Shown piece after piece: positions 1 through 7,934 of a stretch of 35,232 bases of DNA. The position numbers and the translations under genes are program-made. The DNA is from an uncultured Ideonella sp. (GTDB lineage: Bacteria > Pseudomonadota > Gammaproteobacteria > Burkholderiales > Burkholderiaceae): positions 1-35,232 of the forward strand of contig CAMLGG010000021.1 of the NCBI GenBank assembly GCA_946479475.1. Reading direction: 5' to 3'. The notes beneath the pieces were generated by a model that saw only the letters and a list, made by a program, of their open reading frames with translations, was not told the DNA's origin and searched no databases. Within the stretch, counting starts at the first letter, position 1. Every line of letters starts with the position of its first letter.

Positions 1-1
1 G

Positions 2-274
2 TTCCCGTCGCTGTTCGAGCCGGTGCACGGCTCGGCGCCGGACATCTACGGCAAGCGCATCGCCAACCCGATCGCGATGATCTGGTCGGGTGCGCTGATG
101 CTCGACTTCCTGTCGCAGGGCCAGGGCCCCGGCCGGGCTGCGCACGACGCGATCGTGAAGGCGATCGAGCACGTCATTGCCCACGGCCCGCGCACGCCCG
201 ACCTGGGCGGACAGGCCCACACCGAAGACGTCGGCCAAGCGATCGCCGACCACCTGAAAGGAATGCAGAAGTGA
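2..274 (+). CDS. Tartrate/isopropylmalate-type decarboxylating dehydrogenase, C-terminal end (partial)
   Basis: Only the last 90 codons are in the window; the gene enters from the left edge. The reading frame opens with [18 protein letters not shown], the NAD-binding signature of the isocitrate/isopropylmalate/tartrate dehydrogenase family. The following [18 protein letters not shown] is closer to tartrate dehydrogenase/decarboxylase (TtuC type) than to LeuB, which usually has a leucine- and alanine-rich helix here; that preference is from memory of the families. These enzymes oxidise a 2-hydroxy acid at C3 or C2 with NAD and can decarboxylate the product. The stop codon overlaps the GTG start of the next gene by four bases, so the two are translationally coupled. 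With the OtnK/OtnC genes downstream it may oxidise a four-carbon hydroxy acid; this is inference. Confidence 0.8.
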   Translation, partial: FPSLFEPVHGSAPDIYGKRIANPIAMIWSGALMLDFLSQGQGPGRAAHDAIVKAIEHVIAHGPRTPDLGGQAHTEDVGQAIADHLKGMQK

Positions 275-1740
275 GTCTCTCGATCAGCCGCGACGACCTC
301 CTGCCCGGCCGCAACTACATCGGTCGCTGGTGCGAGGCCGAGGAAGGCCGCCGCTTCGACGTCGCCGACCCCGCCACCGAAGCGGCCTTCGCGAGCGTGC
401 CCGACAGCGGCGCCGTCGACGCGCGCGCCGCGCTGGAGGCTGCGCAGGCGGCGTTCGCGACCTGGCGCAGCGTGCCGGCCAAGCAGCGCGCGCAGATCAT
501 CAAGCGCTGGAACGACCTGATCATCGCGAACCAGGAAGACCTGGGGCGCCTGATCTCGCGCGAACAGGGCAAGCCGCTGGCCGAAGGCCGCGGCGAGGTG
601 GCCTATGCGGCGAGCTACGTCGAGTGGTTCGCCGAGGAGGCGACGCGTGCCAACGGCGACGTGATCCCGGCGCCGGTGCCGGGCCGCCGCATGTTCGCGC
701 TGAAGGAGCCGGTGGGCGTGGTGGCGGTGATCACGCCGTGGAACTTCCCGGCGGCGATGATCGCGCGCAAGATCGCGCCGGCGCTGGCCGCCGGATGCAC
801 GGTGGTGGCCAAGCCGGCCGAGGACACGCCGCTCACGTCGCTCGCGCTGGTCCGGCTGGCCGAGGAGGCCGGCGTGCCACCCGGCGTGCTGAACATCGTC
901 ACCGCCTCGCGCCAGCGCGCCGGCGAGGTGGTCGACGTCTGGCTCGACGACCCGCGCGTGCGCAAGATCAGCTTCACGGGCTCGACCCAGGTGGGCAAGC
1001 ACCTCGCGCGCCGCAGCGCCGACACGCTGAAGAAGCTCTCTCTCGAGCTCGGCGGCAATGCACCCTTCATCGTCTTCGACGACGCCGACCTCGACGCCGC
1101 GGTCGAGGGCCTGATGGCCGCCAAGTTCCGCAACGGCGGGCAGACCTGCGTTTCGCCGAACCGGGTGTTCGTGCAGGCAGGCGTGCACGACCGCTTCGTC
1201 GAGAAGCTTGGTGAGCGCATCGCTGCGTTGAAGGTCGGGCCGGCGAGCGACGAGGGCTCGCAGATCGGGCCGATGATCAATGCGAGGGCCGTCGACAAGA
1301 TCGAGTGCCATGTGCGCGACGCCGTCGAGCGCGGCGCGCATGTCGTCGTCGGCGGTCAGCGGCTCGCGGCGCTCGGCCGAAACTACTTCGCGCCCACGCT
1401 GCTGACGGGTGCCAGTGCGGCGATGGACTGCTCGTGCGAGGAGACCTTCGGCCCGGTCGTGCCGGTGACCCGCTTCGCGAGCGAGGCCGAGGTGATCGCT
1501 GCGGCCAACGGCACGCCGTACGGCCTGGCCGCCTACTTCTACTCGCGGGACGTGCAGCGCATCTGGCGCGTCACCGAGGCGCTGGAGTCGGGGCTGGTCG
1601 GCGTCAACGAGGGCGCGCTCGCCGCCGAGGCCGCGCCCTTCGGCGGCGTGAAGGAGTCCGGCTACGGCCGCGAGGGCTCGGTGCACGGGCTGGACGACTA
1701 CCTGAGCCTGAAGTACGTCTGCCAGGGCAACCTGCGCTGA
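271..1740 (+). CDS. NAD(P)-dependent aldehyde dehydrogenase, succinate-semialdehyde dehydrogenase type
   Basis: A 489-residue, full-length aldehyde dehydrogenase. Visible family marks are [20 protein letters not shown] (cofactor-binding loop), FTGSTQVGK (nucleotide-binding turn), the general base Glu at about residue 259 in LELGGNAP and the catalytic Cys at about 293 in [11 protein letters not shown], with the usual 34-residue spacing. ETFGPVVPV and [13 protein letters not shown] near the C-terminus are also typical. The NGGQTC form and the overall pattern resemble GabD-type succinate-semialdehyde dehydrogenases, but the substrate cannot be read from sequence. The GTG start overlaps the preceding stop (GTGA). 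It sits in a catabolic run, so a semialdehyde released from a sugar or amino acid is the likely substrate. Confidence 0.9.
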   Translation: MSLSISRDDLLPGRNYIGRWCEAEEGRRFDVADPATEAAFASVPDSGAVDARAALEAAQAAFATWRSVPAKQRAQIIKRWNDLIIANQEDLGRLISREQGKPLAEGRGEVAYAASYVEWFAEEATRANGDVIPAPVPGRRMFALKEPVGVVAVITPWNFPAAMIARKIAPALAAGCTVVAKPAEDTPLTSLALVRLAEEAGVPPGVLNIVTASRQRAGEVVDVWLDDPRVRKISFTGSTQVGKHLARRSADTLKKLSLELGGNAPFIVFDDADLDAAVEGLMAAKFRNGGQTCVSPNRVFVQAGVHDRFVEKLGERIAALKVGPASDEGSQIGPMINARAVDKIECHVRDAVERGAHVVVGGQRLAALGRNYFAPTLLTGASAAMDCSCEETFGPVVPVTRFASEAEVIAAANGTPYGLAAYFYSRDVQRIWRVTEALESGLVGVNEGALAAEAAPFGGVKESGYGREGSVHGLDDYLSLKYVCQGNLR

Positions 1741-1746
1741 AGCGCG

Positions 1747-3225
1747 ATGGGCATCGACTTGATCGAAGGCCTGGCGGCCGCCGGGCACCTGGACCGCCTG
1801 TACATCGACGGACAGTGGGTGCGGCCCGCGGGGGCCGAGCGCTGTGCCGTCATCGACCCGGCCAGCGAGCTGCCCGTGGCCGAGATCGCGCTCGGCAACG
1901 CCGACGACGCGAACCGGGCCGTTGACGCCGCGCGGCGCGCGTTCGCCGGCTGGTCGACGACGCCGCCGCAGCACCGGGCCGCGCTGCTGGACAGCCTGCA
2001 CGGCCTCGTCCTGCAGCGCCTGGAGACCTTCGCGCAGGCCATCTCGCTGGAGATGGGCAGCGCCATCGCCGTGGCGCGCAGCGCCCAGGTACCGAGCGCA
2101 GCCGAACACCTCCGGGTGGCGCGTGACCTGGCGGCCGGCTACCCCTTCGTCACCCGGCGAGGCAGCGCGGCCATCGTGCGCGAGCCGATCGGCGTGTGCG
2201 GCCTCATCACCCCGTGGAACTGGCCGCTGTACCAGATCACCGCCAAGGTGGGGCCGGCGCTGGCGGCAGGCTGCACGGTCGTGCTCAAGCCCAGCGAACT
2301 TTCGCCGCTGAGTGCGCTGCTGTTCGCCGAGGCGGTCCACGAGACCGGGCTCCCTCCCGGGGTGTTCAACCTCGTCAGCGGCACCGGGCCGGAAGTGGGG
2401 GCCACGTTGGCCGCGCACCCCGAGGTGGACATGATGTCCATCACCGGCTCCACCCGGGCCGGCGTGCTGGTGGCGCAGGCGGCGGCACCGACGGTCAAGC
2501 GCGTGGCGCAGGAACTCGGCGGCAAGTCGCCCAACGTCATCCTGCCCGACGCGGACCTTGCGCGTGCCATCCCGGCCGCGGTGTCGGCCGGCATGCGCAA
2601 CGTCGGCCAGTCCTGCAGCGCGCCCACGCGCATGATCGTGCCGCGCGAACGGCTGGCGCAGGTCGAGCGCCTCGCGGCCGAGGCGGTCGCGGCGATGGTC
2701 GTCGGCGACCCCCGCTCGCCGCAGACGACCCACGGCCCGGTCGCGAACCGGGCGCAGTTCAACCGTGTCCAGGCGATGATCGAAGCGGGCATCGCAGAAG
2801 GCGCGCGCCTGGTGTGTGGCGGCCTCGGCCGGCCGGCGGGGCTGGAGCGTGGCTTCTACGTCCGCCCGACGCTGTTCTCCGACGTGCGGCCGCAGATGCG
2901 CATTGCCCAGGAAGAGATCTTCGGGCCGGTGCTGACCCTCCTGGTGTACGACAGCGTCGATGAGGCCGTCGCCATCGCCAACGACACGGTGTATGGCCTG
3001 GGCGCGCATGTGCACGGCCAGGACCTCGCGGCCGCCCGTGCGGTGGCCCTGCGCATTCGATCGGGGCAGGTGCTCGTCAACAACCCCGCCTGGCGCGCCG
3101 ACGTGCCGTTCGGCGGCTACAAGCGCTCGGGCAACGGGCGTGAATTCGGCGTCGAAGGGCTCGAGGAGTACCTCGAGACGAAGGCCATCCTCGGCTACGG
3201 GGACGACCCCGTGCCGACATCCTGA
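1747..3225 (+). CDS. Second NAD(P)-dependent aldehyde dehydrogenase
   Basis: A 492-residue aldehyde dehydrogenase, intact, starting six bases after the first one. The general base Glu is at about residue 256 (QELGGKSPNV) and the catalytic Cys at about 290 (NVGQSCSAPTRM). PWNWPLYQITAKVGPALAAG and SITGSTRAG form the cofactor site, and FGPVLTLL and FGGYKRSGNGREFG close the protein. The NVGQSC version places it in a different subfamily from its neighbour, so this is not a tandem duplication. Two unlike aldehyde dehydrogenases in a row suggest two different aldehyde steps, or one broad substrate range, in the same pathway. No clear Shine-Dalgarno precedes the ATG, so expression may depend on coupling. 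Confidence 0.9.
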   Translation: MGIDLIEGLAAAGHLDRLYIDGQWVRPAGAERCAVIDPASELPVAEIALGNADDANRAVDAARRAFAGWSTTPPQHRAALLDSLHGLVLQRLETFAQAISLEMGSAIAVARSAQVPSAAEHLRVARDLAAGYPFVTRRGSAAIVREPIGVCGLITPWNWPLYQITAKVGPALAAGCTVVLKPSELSPLSALLFAEAVHETGLPPGVFNLVSGTGPEVGATLAAHPEVDMMSITGSTRAGVLVAQAAAPTVKRVAQELGGKSPNVILPDADLARAIPAAVSAGMRNVGQSCSAPTRMIVPRERLAQVERLAAEAVAAMVVGDPRSPQTTHGPVANRAQFNRVQAMIEAGIAEGARLVCGGLGRPAGLERGFYVRPTLFSDVRPQMRIAQEEIFGPVLTLLVYDSVDEAVAIANDTVYGLGAHVHGQDLAAARAVALRIRSGQVLVNNPAWRADVPFGGYKRSGNGREFGVEGLEEYLETKAILGYGDDPVPTS

Positions 3226-3253
3226 ACCCCTGCAACCTGAAGGATCCACCGAC

Positions 3254-3973
3254 ATGACCGCGGCCCTGCTGCTGCACCGCGCCGATGGCGCATTGCCGTC
3301 CACCGTTTTCCGCAAGGCCGCCTTCGGCCCGGCCGACCCGTTCGCGCGCAACCGCGAGATCGCCTGGACAGGGCCGGGGGCCATGAGTGCCGGCCGTGCC
3401 AGCTTCATCGGCGAGATGGATGTGGCGCACTATCCCCACACCGAGACGCTCGTCGTCGTGGAAGGTGAACTCAGCCTGACCGCTGCCGGCGCCGAAACGC
3501 TGGTCCTGGGCCGCGGCGAAGGCGTCGTGATCGCCCGCGGCACGGCCCTTCGCCTGCTGGCCGGCACGCGCACCTTGTTCGTGTTCTGTGCGGCCGAAGC
3601 CGAGCTGGCGAACCAGCCGGGCATCACGCGGCTGCGCGCCGACGCGCCATTCAAGCCGTCCAACCCGCCGGCGGCCGAGGTGCTGCTGGGCCCGAGCCCG
3701 CAGTGCCGAAGCGACAACGTCTTCAAGGACGAGTTGACGGGGGTCGTCGCCGGCACCTGGGACTCGACGCCCTACCACCGCATCGTGCGCCCGCACCGCC
3801 TCAACGAGTTCATGTACCTGCTGGCCGGTGGCGTGCGTTTCGCTGACCCGGATGGCAGCGTGCTGTCGACGGCTGCCGGTGATGCCGTCTTCGTGCCGCA
3901 GGGGGCCCCGATCGGCTGGGAGAGCAGCGAGCGCGTGGCCAAGTTCTTCGTCGTGCAGGAAGTGAGGAGCTGA
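3254..3973 (+). CDS. Two-domain cupin protein (DUF861/EutQ-like)
   Basis: 239 residues with two beta-barrel cupin halves. The N-terminal half holds HYPHTETLVVVEGELSL followed by LGRGEGVVIARGTALRL. The C-terminal half holds RPHRLNEFMYLLAGGVRF followed by AAGDAVFVPQGAPIGWESSE. Both have the His/Glu arrangement that normally binds a metal. The second half resembles the cupin_3 (DUF861) family found beside sugar-acid and amine catabolic genes. The ATG at 3254 follows the Shine-Dalgarno-like GAAGGA at 3239-3244. It may be a small isomerase, lyase or ligand-binding protein of this pathway; a precise reaction cannot be assigned. Confidence 0.75.
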   Translation: MTAALLLHRADGALPSTVFRKAAFGPADPFARNREIAWTGPGAMSAGRASFIGEMDVAHYPHTETLVVVEGELSLTAAGAETLVLGRGEGVVIARGTALRLLAGTRTLFVFCAAEAELANQPGITRLRADAPFKPSNPPAAEVLLGPSPQCRSDNVFKDELTGVVAGTWDSTPYHRIVRPHRLNEFMYLLAGGVRFADPDGSVLSTAAGDAVFVPQGAPIGWESSERVAKFFVVQEVRS

Positions 3974-4006
3974 GGCCACGGTGGGTGACTTCCAGAGGTC
4001 GACGCA

Positions 4007-5164
4007 GTGTCCCGGTTCCAAGGCCCGGCCGGCGAGCTCGCGCGGCTGGTTCTCGCCCAACTGTTCATCAACGCCTGCGTGACCGGCATGCGCATGGCGG
4101 CGCCGCTGCAGTCGCTGCGAGAGGGTCATGGGGAGGCGGCGGTGGGAAGCCTGATTGCTCTGTTCGCGCTTTCGCAGGTGTTTCTCGCGCTGCCCGCGGG
4201 CCGGTACTGCGAGCGCCACGGGCTGAAGCGGCCCATCGTGACGGCGGTGGCGGTGGCCGTGGCGGCTTGCGCCATCGCTGCGGCGTGGCCGGTGTTCCCG
4301 GTGTTGTGCGTCAGCGCCTTTCTCATGGGTGCGGCGGGGGGTGTCGCCATCATCGCGGCTCAGCGCCACGCGCCGCGCATCGTGAGCGAACCGGCCGGGT
4401 TGCGGCGGGCGTTCTCGTGGCTGGCGATCGGCATGGCCTTGTCCAATGTGCTGGGCCCGCTGGCCGCCGGGTTCATCATCGATGGCGCCGGCTTTCGGGC
4501 GGTGTTCCTGACGCTGGCCGCGCTGCCGCTGCTGGCCTGGCTCGCGGTTCGGGCCGTGGGGGAGGGCGCTTCCATGCGGGCCGAAGCGCCGAACCGGGGC
4601 GGCGGCATCCGGGAGCTCTGGCGTCATGCCGGCCTGCGCCGGCTGCTCATGGTGACCTGCCTGCTGTCGTGCTGCTGGGACGTGCACACCTTCCTGGTGC
4701 CGGTTCTCGGGCATGAGCGCGGCGTGCCGGCTTCGGTCATCGGCAGCATCCTGGGCGCGTTCGGCGTCGGCGCCGCAGCCGTCCGGCTGCTGACGCCGCT
4801 CGTGGCCGCGCGGTTGCGCGAATGGACCGTCCTGTTTGGCGCGATGGCGGCCACCGCCGTGCTGTTCGCGGTCTATCCCCTTGTCCACGCGCCGCTGGCC
4901 ATGGGCATGCTTTCGGCACTCCTGGGTCTCAGCCTGGGCGGCACGCAGCCCATGGTCATGAGCCTGCTGCATCGGCTTGCGCCGGAGCACCGCTACGCCG
5001 AAGCGGTGGCGATGCGCGTGATCGTCAACAACGCGTCCAGCGTCGGCATTCCCATGGTGTCCGGCGTGGCGGGCTCGCTGATCGGCGCGGCAGGCGTGTT
5101 CTGGGCCGCGGGCGTGATGGTGGCCGCCGGCGCCCGGCTGACGCTGGGCCTGAAAGAGCACTGA
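4007..5164 (+). CDS. Major facilitator superfamily transporter
   Basis: A 385-residue, strongly hydrophobic protein with about 12 predicted membrane segments by eye. Residues around 60-75 (AGRYCERHGLKRP) match the loop 2-3 motif A of MFS permeases (G-x3-D/E-R-x-G-x-R). The short central loop at about 190-200 splits the two six-helix halves. The start is taken as GTG 4007, because the hydrophobic segment begins shortly after and there is no earlier in-frame candidate with better context. It lies in the catabolic run, three bases or so from the next gene's leader, and probably imports or exports the pathway substrate across the inner membrane. Confidence 0.85.
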   Translation: MSRFQGPAGELARLVLAQLFINACVTGMRMAAPLQSLREGHGEAAVGSLIALFALSQVFLALPAGRYCERHGLKRPIVTAVAVAVAACAIAAAWPVFPVLCVSAFLMGAAGGVAIIAAQRHAPRIVSEPAGLRRAFSWLAIGMALSNVLGPLAAGFIIDGAGFRAVFLTLAALPLLAWLAVRAVGEGASMRAEAPNRGGGIRELWRHAGLRRLLMVTCLLSCCWDVHTFLVPVLGHERGVPASVIGSILGAFGVGAAAVRLLTPLVAARLREWTVLFGAMAATAVLFAVYPLVHAPLAMGMLSALLGLSLGGTQPMVMSLLHRLAPEHRYAEAVAMRVIVNNASSVGIPMVSGVAGSLIGAAGVFWAAGVMVAAGARLTLGLKEH

Positions 5165-5170
5165 CAGAAC

Positions 5171-5833
5171 ATGATCCGTTCCATCGCCTTCATCCATACC
5201 GTGGCCGTGCTGGTCGAACGCTTGCGGCCCCGCTTCCAGGCCGAGCTGCCGCAGCAGCGCTGCTTCCACATGCTGGACGAGAGCGTGCTGCAGGATCTTG
5301 TTCGCGACGGGCCGTCGCCTGCGATCACACGGCGCATCGTCACGCTGGCCACGCTGGCCGCCGACGCGGGTGCGGACCTGATCGTCTTCACCTGTTCATC
5401 CACTTCTCCCGCCATCGACGTCGCGCGAAGGCTGGTGCCGGTGCCGATCTTGAAGATCGACGATGCGATGTACGCCGCGGCGGCGCGCAGCGACGGCCGC
5501 ATCGGCCTGCTGTGCACGACGCGCTCGACGTTGGAGCCGAGCCGCTCGCTGCTGGCCGAGCACGTCGCGGCGGCGGGCTCCCGCGTGGAGGCCGAGCCCG
5601 TTCTGGTCGAGGGCGCGTTCGACGCGCTGTCCGCAGGCAGGCGCGAAGAGCACGATGTGCTCGTCACCGAAGCCGCGCTTGCCCTTTCCAGGCGTGCCGA
5701 CCGCCTGGTGCTGGCGCAGGCCTCGCTCGCCCACCTGGCCGAACCGCTCGCCGAAGCCACCGGCAAGCCCGTGCTCGCCAGCCCCGAATGGATGGTCCGC
5801 GACGTCGTTGCGCGGGTGGCCGCGGCGGCTTGA
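5171..5833 (+). CDS. Aspartate/glutamate racemase-fold protein
   Basis: 220 residues with the Asp/Glu/hydantoin racemase fold. The first catalytic cysteine is visible in VFTCSSTSPA (about residue 77). At the place where a racemase has its second catalytic cysteine the sequence reads LVLAQASLAHL, with no Cys, so a two-base racemase mechanism is doubtful. Many uncharacterised members of the family next to sugar-acid genes also have AQAS here; such proteins may be isomerases or decarboxylases. The gene starts six bases after the MFS stop and precedes the otnK homologue. The 47 bases to otnK contain AAGGAAGG just before its ATG. Confidence 0.75.
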   Translation: MIRSIAFIHTVAVLVERLRPRFQAELPQQRCFHMLDESVLQDLVRDGPSPAITRRIVTLATLAADAGADLIVFTCSSTSPAIDVARRLVPVPILKIDDAMYAAAARSDGRIGLLCTTRSTLEPSRSLLAEHVAAAGSRVEAEPVLVEGAFDALSAGRREEHDVLVTEAALALSRRADRLVLAQASLAHLAEPLAEATGKPVLASPEWMVRDVVARVAAAA

Positions 5834-5880
5834 ACGAAGGCGGCGCGCAGTACCCACCGAGAGTCAAGGAAGGCCTTTCC

Positions 5881-7152
5881 ATGAGCAAACCCGTCCTGGG
5901 CTGCATTGCGGACGATTTCACGGGCGCTACCGACCTCGCCAACAACCTGGTGCGCGGCGGCATGCGCGTCGTGCAGACGATCGGCGTGCCTGACGGCGCG
6001 CTCGACGAAGAAGCCGACGCCATCGTCGTGGCGCTCAAGAGCCGCACGATCGCCGCGGCGGATGCCGTGGCGCAGTCGCTGAACGCACTGCAATGGCTGC
6101 GCGCGCAGGGCGTGCGCCAGGTCTACTTCAAGTACTGCTCCACCTTCGACTCCACGCCGGCCGGCAACATCGGCCCGGTCACGGATGCCCTGATGGCCGC
6201 CATGGGCTGCGATTTCACCATCGCCTGTCCCGCATTTCCCGACAACGGGCGCACGGTGTTCAAGGGCTACTTGTACGTGGGCGACGAACTGCTGCACGAG
6301 TCGGGCATGCGCAACCATCCGCTCACGCCGATGACCGACTCCAGCCTGGTGCGGGTGCTGCAGGCGCAGACGATCCGCAAAGTGGGCCTCATCGACCATC
6401 GGAGCGTCGCCCATGGGGCGCAGGCCGTGCGCGAACGCATTGCGCGGCTTCGGTCCGAGGGCGTGGAGATCGCAGTCGTGGACGCAGTGTCCAATGCGGA
6501 GCTCATGGCGATCGGTCCTGCGTGGGCTGGGCTGCCGCTGCTGACTGCCGGCTCGGGCATCGCCATCGGACTGCCGCAGAACTTCGACTTGCGCGAAGGC
6601 GGTGCGGCGGCCGCGCGCCTGCCGGCCGCGCAAGGCTTGCGCGCCATCGTTTCCGGCAGCTGCTCGGTGGCGACCAACGCCCAGGTGCGGTTCTTCCTCG
6701 ACGCGGGTGGCGCCGCGTTCGCTATCGATCCGCTGCAACTGGCCAATGGTGTCGACCTGGTCGGGAAGGCGCTGGACTGGGCGCGCTCGCAACTCGCCCG
6801 TGGCACCGTGCTGATCTACGCCACGGCGGAGCCGGTGGCGGTGAAGATGGTCCAGCAGAAGCTCGGTGTGGACGCTGCCGGCGCGCTGGTGGAGTCCGCA
6901 CTGGCGGCGATCGCGCGCGGGCTCGCGGACGTTGGCGTGGGCCAGCTCGTGGTGGCCGGCGGCGAAACCTCGGGCGCATGCGTGCAGGCGCTCGGCATCA
7001 CCCGCATGCGCATCGGCCCGCAGATCGCGCCGGGCGTTCCCTGGTGCCATGCGCTGTCACCGTTCGCGCCCCACGGGCTGCATCTGGCGCTGAAGTCGGG
7101 CAATTTCGGCGGGACAGCCCTTTTCCGCGAAGCCTTTGAAGGCCTGGCATGA
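5881..7152 (+). CDS. otnK: Four-carbon acid sugar kinase (3-oxo-tetronate kinase, DUF1537)
   Basis: 423 residues. The N-terminus CIADDFTGATDLANNLVRGG is the substrate-binding signature of the former DUF1537 family, and AGGETSGACVQALGI near residue 360 is the nucleotide-binding end of the same family. Characterised OtnK enzymes phosphorylate 3-oxo-tetronates (oxidised threonate/erythronate) at O4 with ATP in the cytoplasm. The start is ATG 5881, behind a strong AAGGAAGG. It overlaps the next gene by four bases (ATGA), and that gene is a homologue of OtnC, the usual next enzyme. This pairing makes the assignment firm at family level. The stereochemistry of the acid cannot be judged. Confidence 0.9.
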   Translation: MSKPVLGCIADDFTGATDLANNLVRGGMRVVQTIGVPDGALDEEADAIVVALKSRTIAAADAVAQSLNALQWLRAQGVRQVYFKYCSTFDSTPAGNIGPVTDALMAAMGCDFTIACPAFPDNGRTVFKGYLYVGDELLHESGMRNHPLTPMTDSSLVRVLQAQTIRKVGLIDHRSVAHGAQAVRERIARLRSEGVEIAVVDAVSNAELMAIGPAWAGLPLLTAGSGIAIGLPQNFDLREGGAAAARLPAAQGLRAIVSGSCSVATNAQVRFFLDAGGAAFAIDPLQLANGVDLVGKALDWARSQLARGTVLIYATAEPVAVKMVQQKLGVDAAGALVESALAAIARGLADVGVGQLVVAGGETSGACVQALGITRMRIGPQIAPGVPWCHALSPFAPHGLHLALKSGNFGGTALFREAFEGLA

Positions 7153-7826
7153 ACGAGACGCAGGCTCGGGAGGCCATCTGCGCCATCGGCGAAAGCCTGT
7201 ACGCGCGCGGGTACGTGCACGCCACTGCCGGCAACATCAGCGCGCGACTGGAAGACGGCGGGTTCCTCATCACGCCCACCGACGCCTGCCTGGGCCGGCT
7301 GCAGCCGCAGCGGCTGGCCCGGCTGGATGCCGGCGGCCACCAGATCTCCGGAGACAAGGCCAGCAAGACGATCGCGCTGCACCGCGCCATCTACGCGGCG
7401 ACGCTCACCGCCGGCAGTCCGGCGCGCTGCGTGCTTCACACGCACAGCCCCCACGCGGTGGCGCTCACCCTGCGAGGCGATCCGCGTGCGCCCCGGCCTG
7501 AACTGCTGCCGGCGTTGACACCCTATTTCGTGATGAAGGTGGGCCGGGTGCCGCTGCTGCCCTGCCACCGGCCCGGCGATCCGGCCGTCGCGCAGCTCGT
7601 GGCCGAGCGCATTGCCGCGTACGCGGCGCGCGGCATTCGCTTGCGCGCGGTCATGCTGAGCCGCCTCGGGCCCAATGTCTGGCATGACGATCCGGCGAGC
7701 GCCGCGGCGGTGCTGGAAGAACTGGAGGAAACGGCGCGGCTGGCCCTGCTTGCCGGCGACGGCGCAGTTCCGCTCGGATCCGACCAGGTTCAGGAACTGC
7801 GCGAGGCCTTCGGCGCGCAGTGGTGA
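7149..7826 (+). CDS. otnC: Class II aldolase family, 3-oxo-tetronate 4-phosphate decarboxylase (OtnC) homologue with a missing metal ligand
   Basis: 225 residues, similar along the whole length to OtnC as I recall it: GYVHATAGNIS at the N-terminus, TPTDACLG, SGDKASKTIALH, the zinc-binding pair in HTHSPHAV, then LTPYFVMKVGRVPLLP and RPGDPAVAQLV, ending in VLEELEETARL. OtnC decarboxylates 3-oxo-tetronate 4-phosphate to dihydroxyacetone phosphate using Zn bound by three histidines. The third ligand, normally in an NHGP motif, is Leu here (SRLGPNVWHDD, codon CTC). One base change from CAC would explain it. The protein may be inactive, use the nearby WHDD histidine, or act on something else. Coupled to otnK by ATGA. 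Confidence 0.85.
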   Translation: MNETQAREAICAIGESLYARGYVHATAGNISARLEDGGFLITPTDACLGRLQPQRLARLDAGGHQISGDKASKTIALHRAIYAATLTAGSPARCVLHTHSPHAVALTLRGDPRAPRPELLPALTPYFVMKVGRVPLLPCHRPGDPAVAQLVAERIAAYAARGIRLRAVMLSRLGPNVWHDDPASAAAVLEELEETARLALLAGDGAVPLGSDQVQELREAFGAQW

Positions 7827-7934
7827 CTCGCAGAAGCAGAGTCACCTTTTCAACGCCCCGACAAGAGCATAAGCGGATGGCGCCCGCCTGCAATCCGGCA
7901 GCACCGGCTGCTCTACCGCGCCTAGGATGGCCCC

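Noticed and set aside
46..3408. Very long minus-strand open frame across the dehydrogenase genes
   Set aside because: It is the mirror of real plus-strand genes in GC-rich DNA; its protein is Arg/His/Ala-rich, without any family motif, while the plus strand shows complete catalytic sites.
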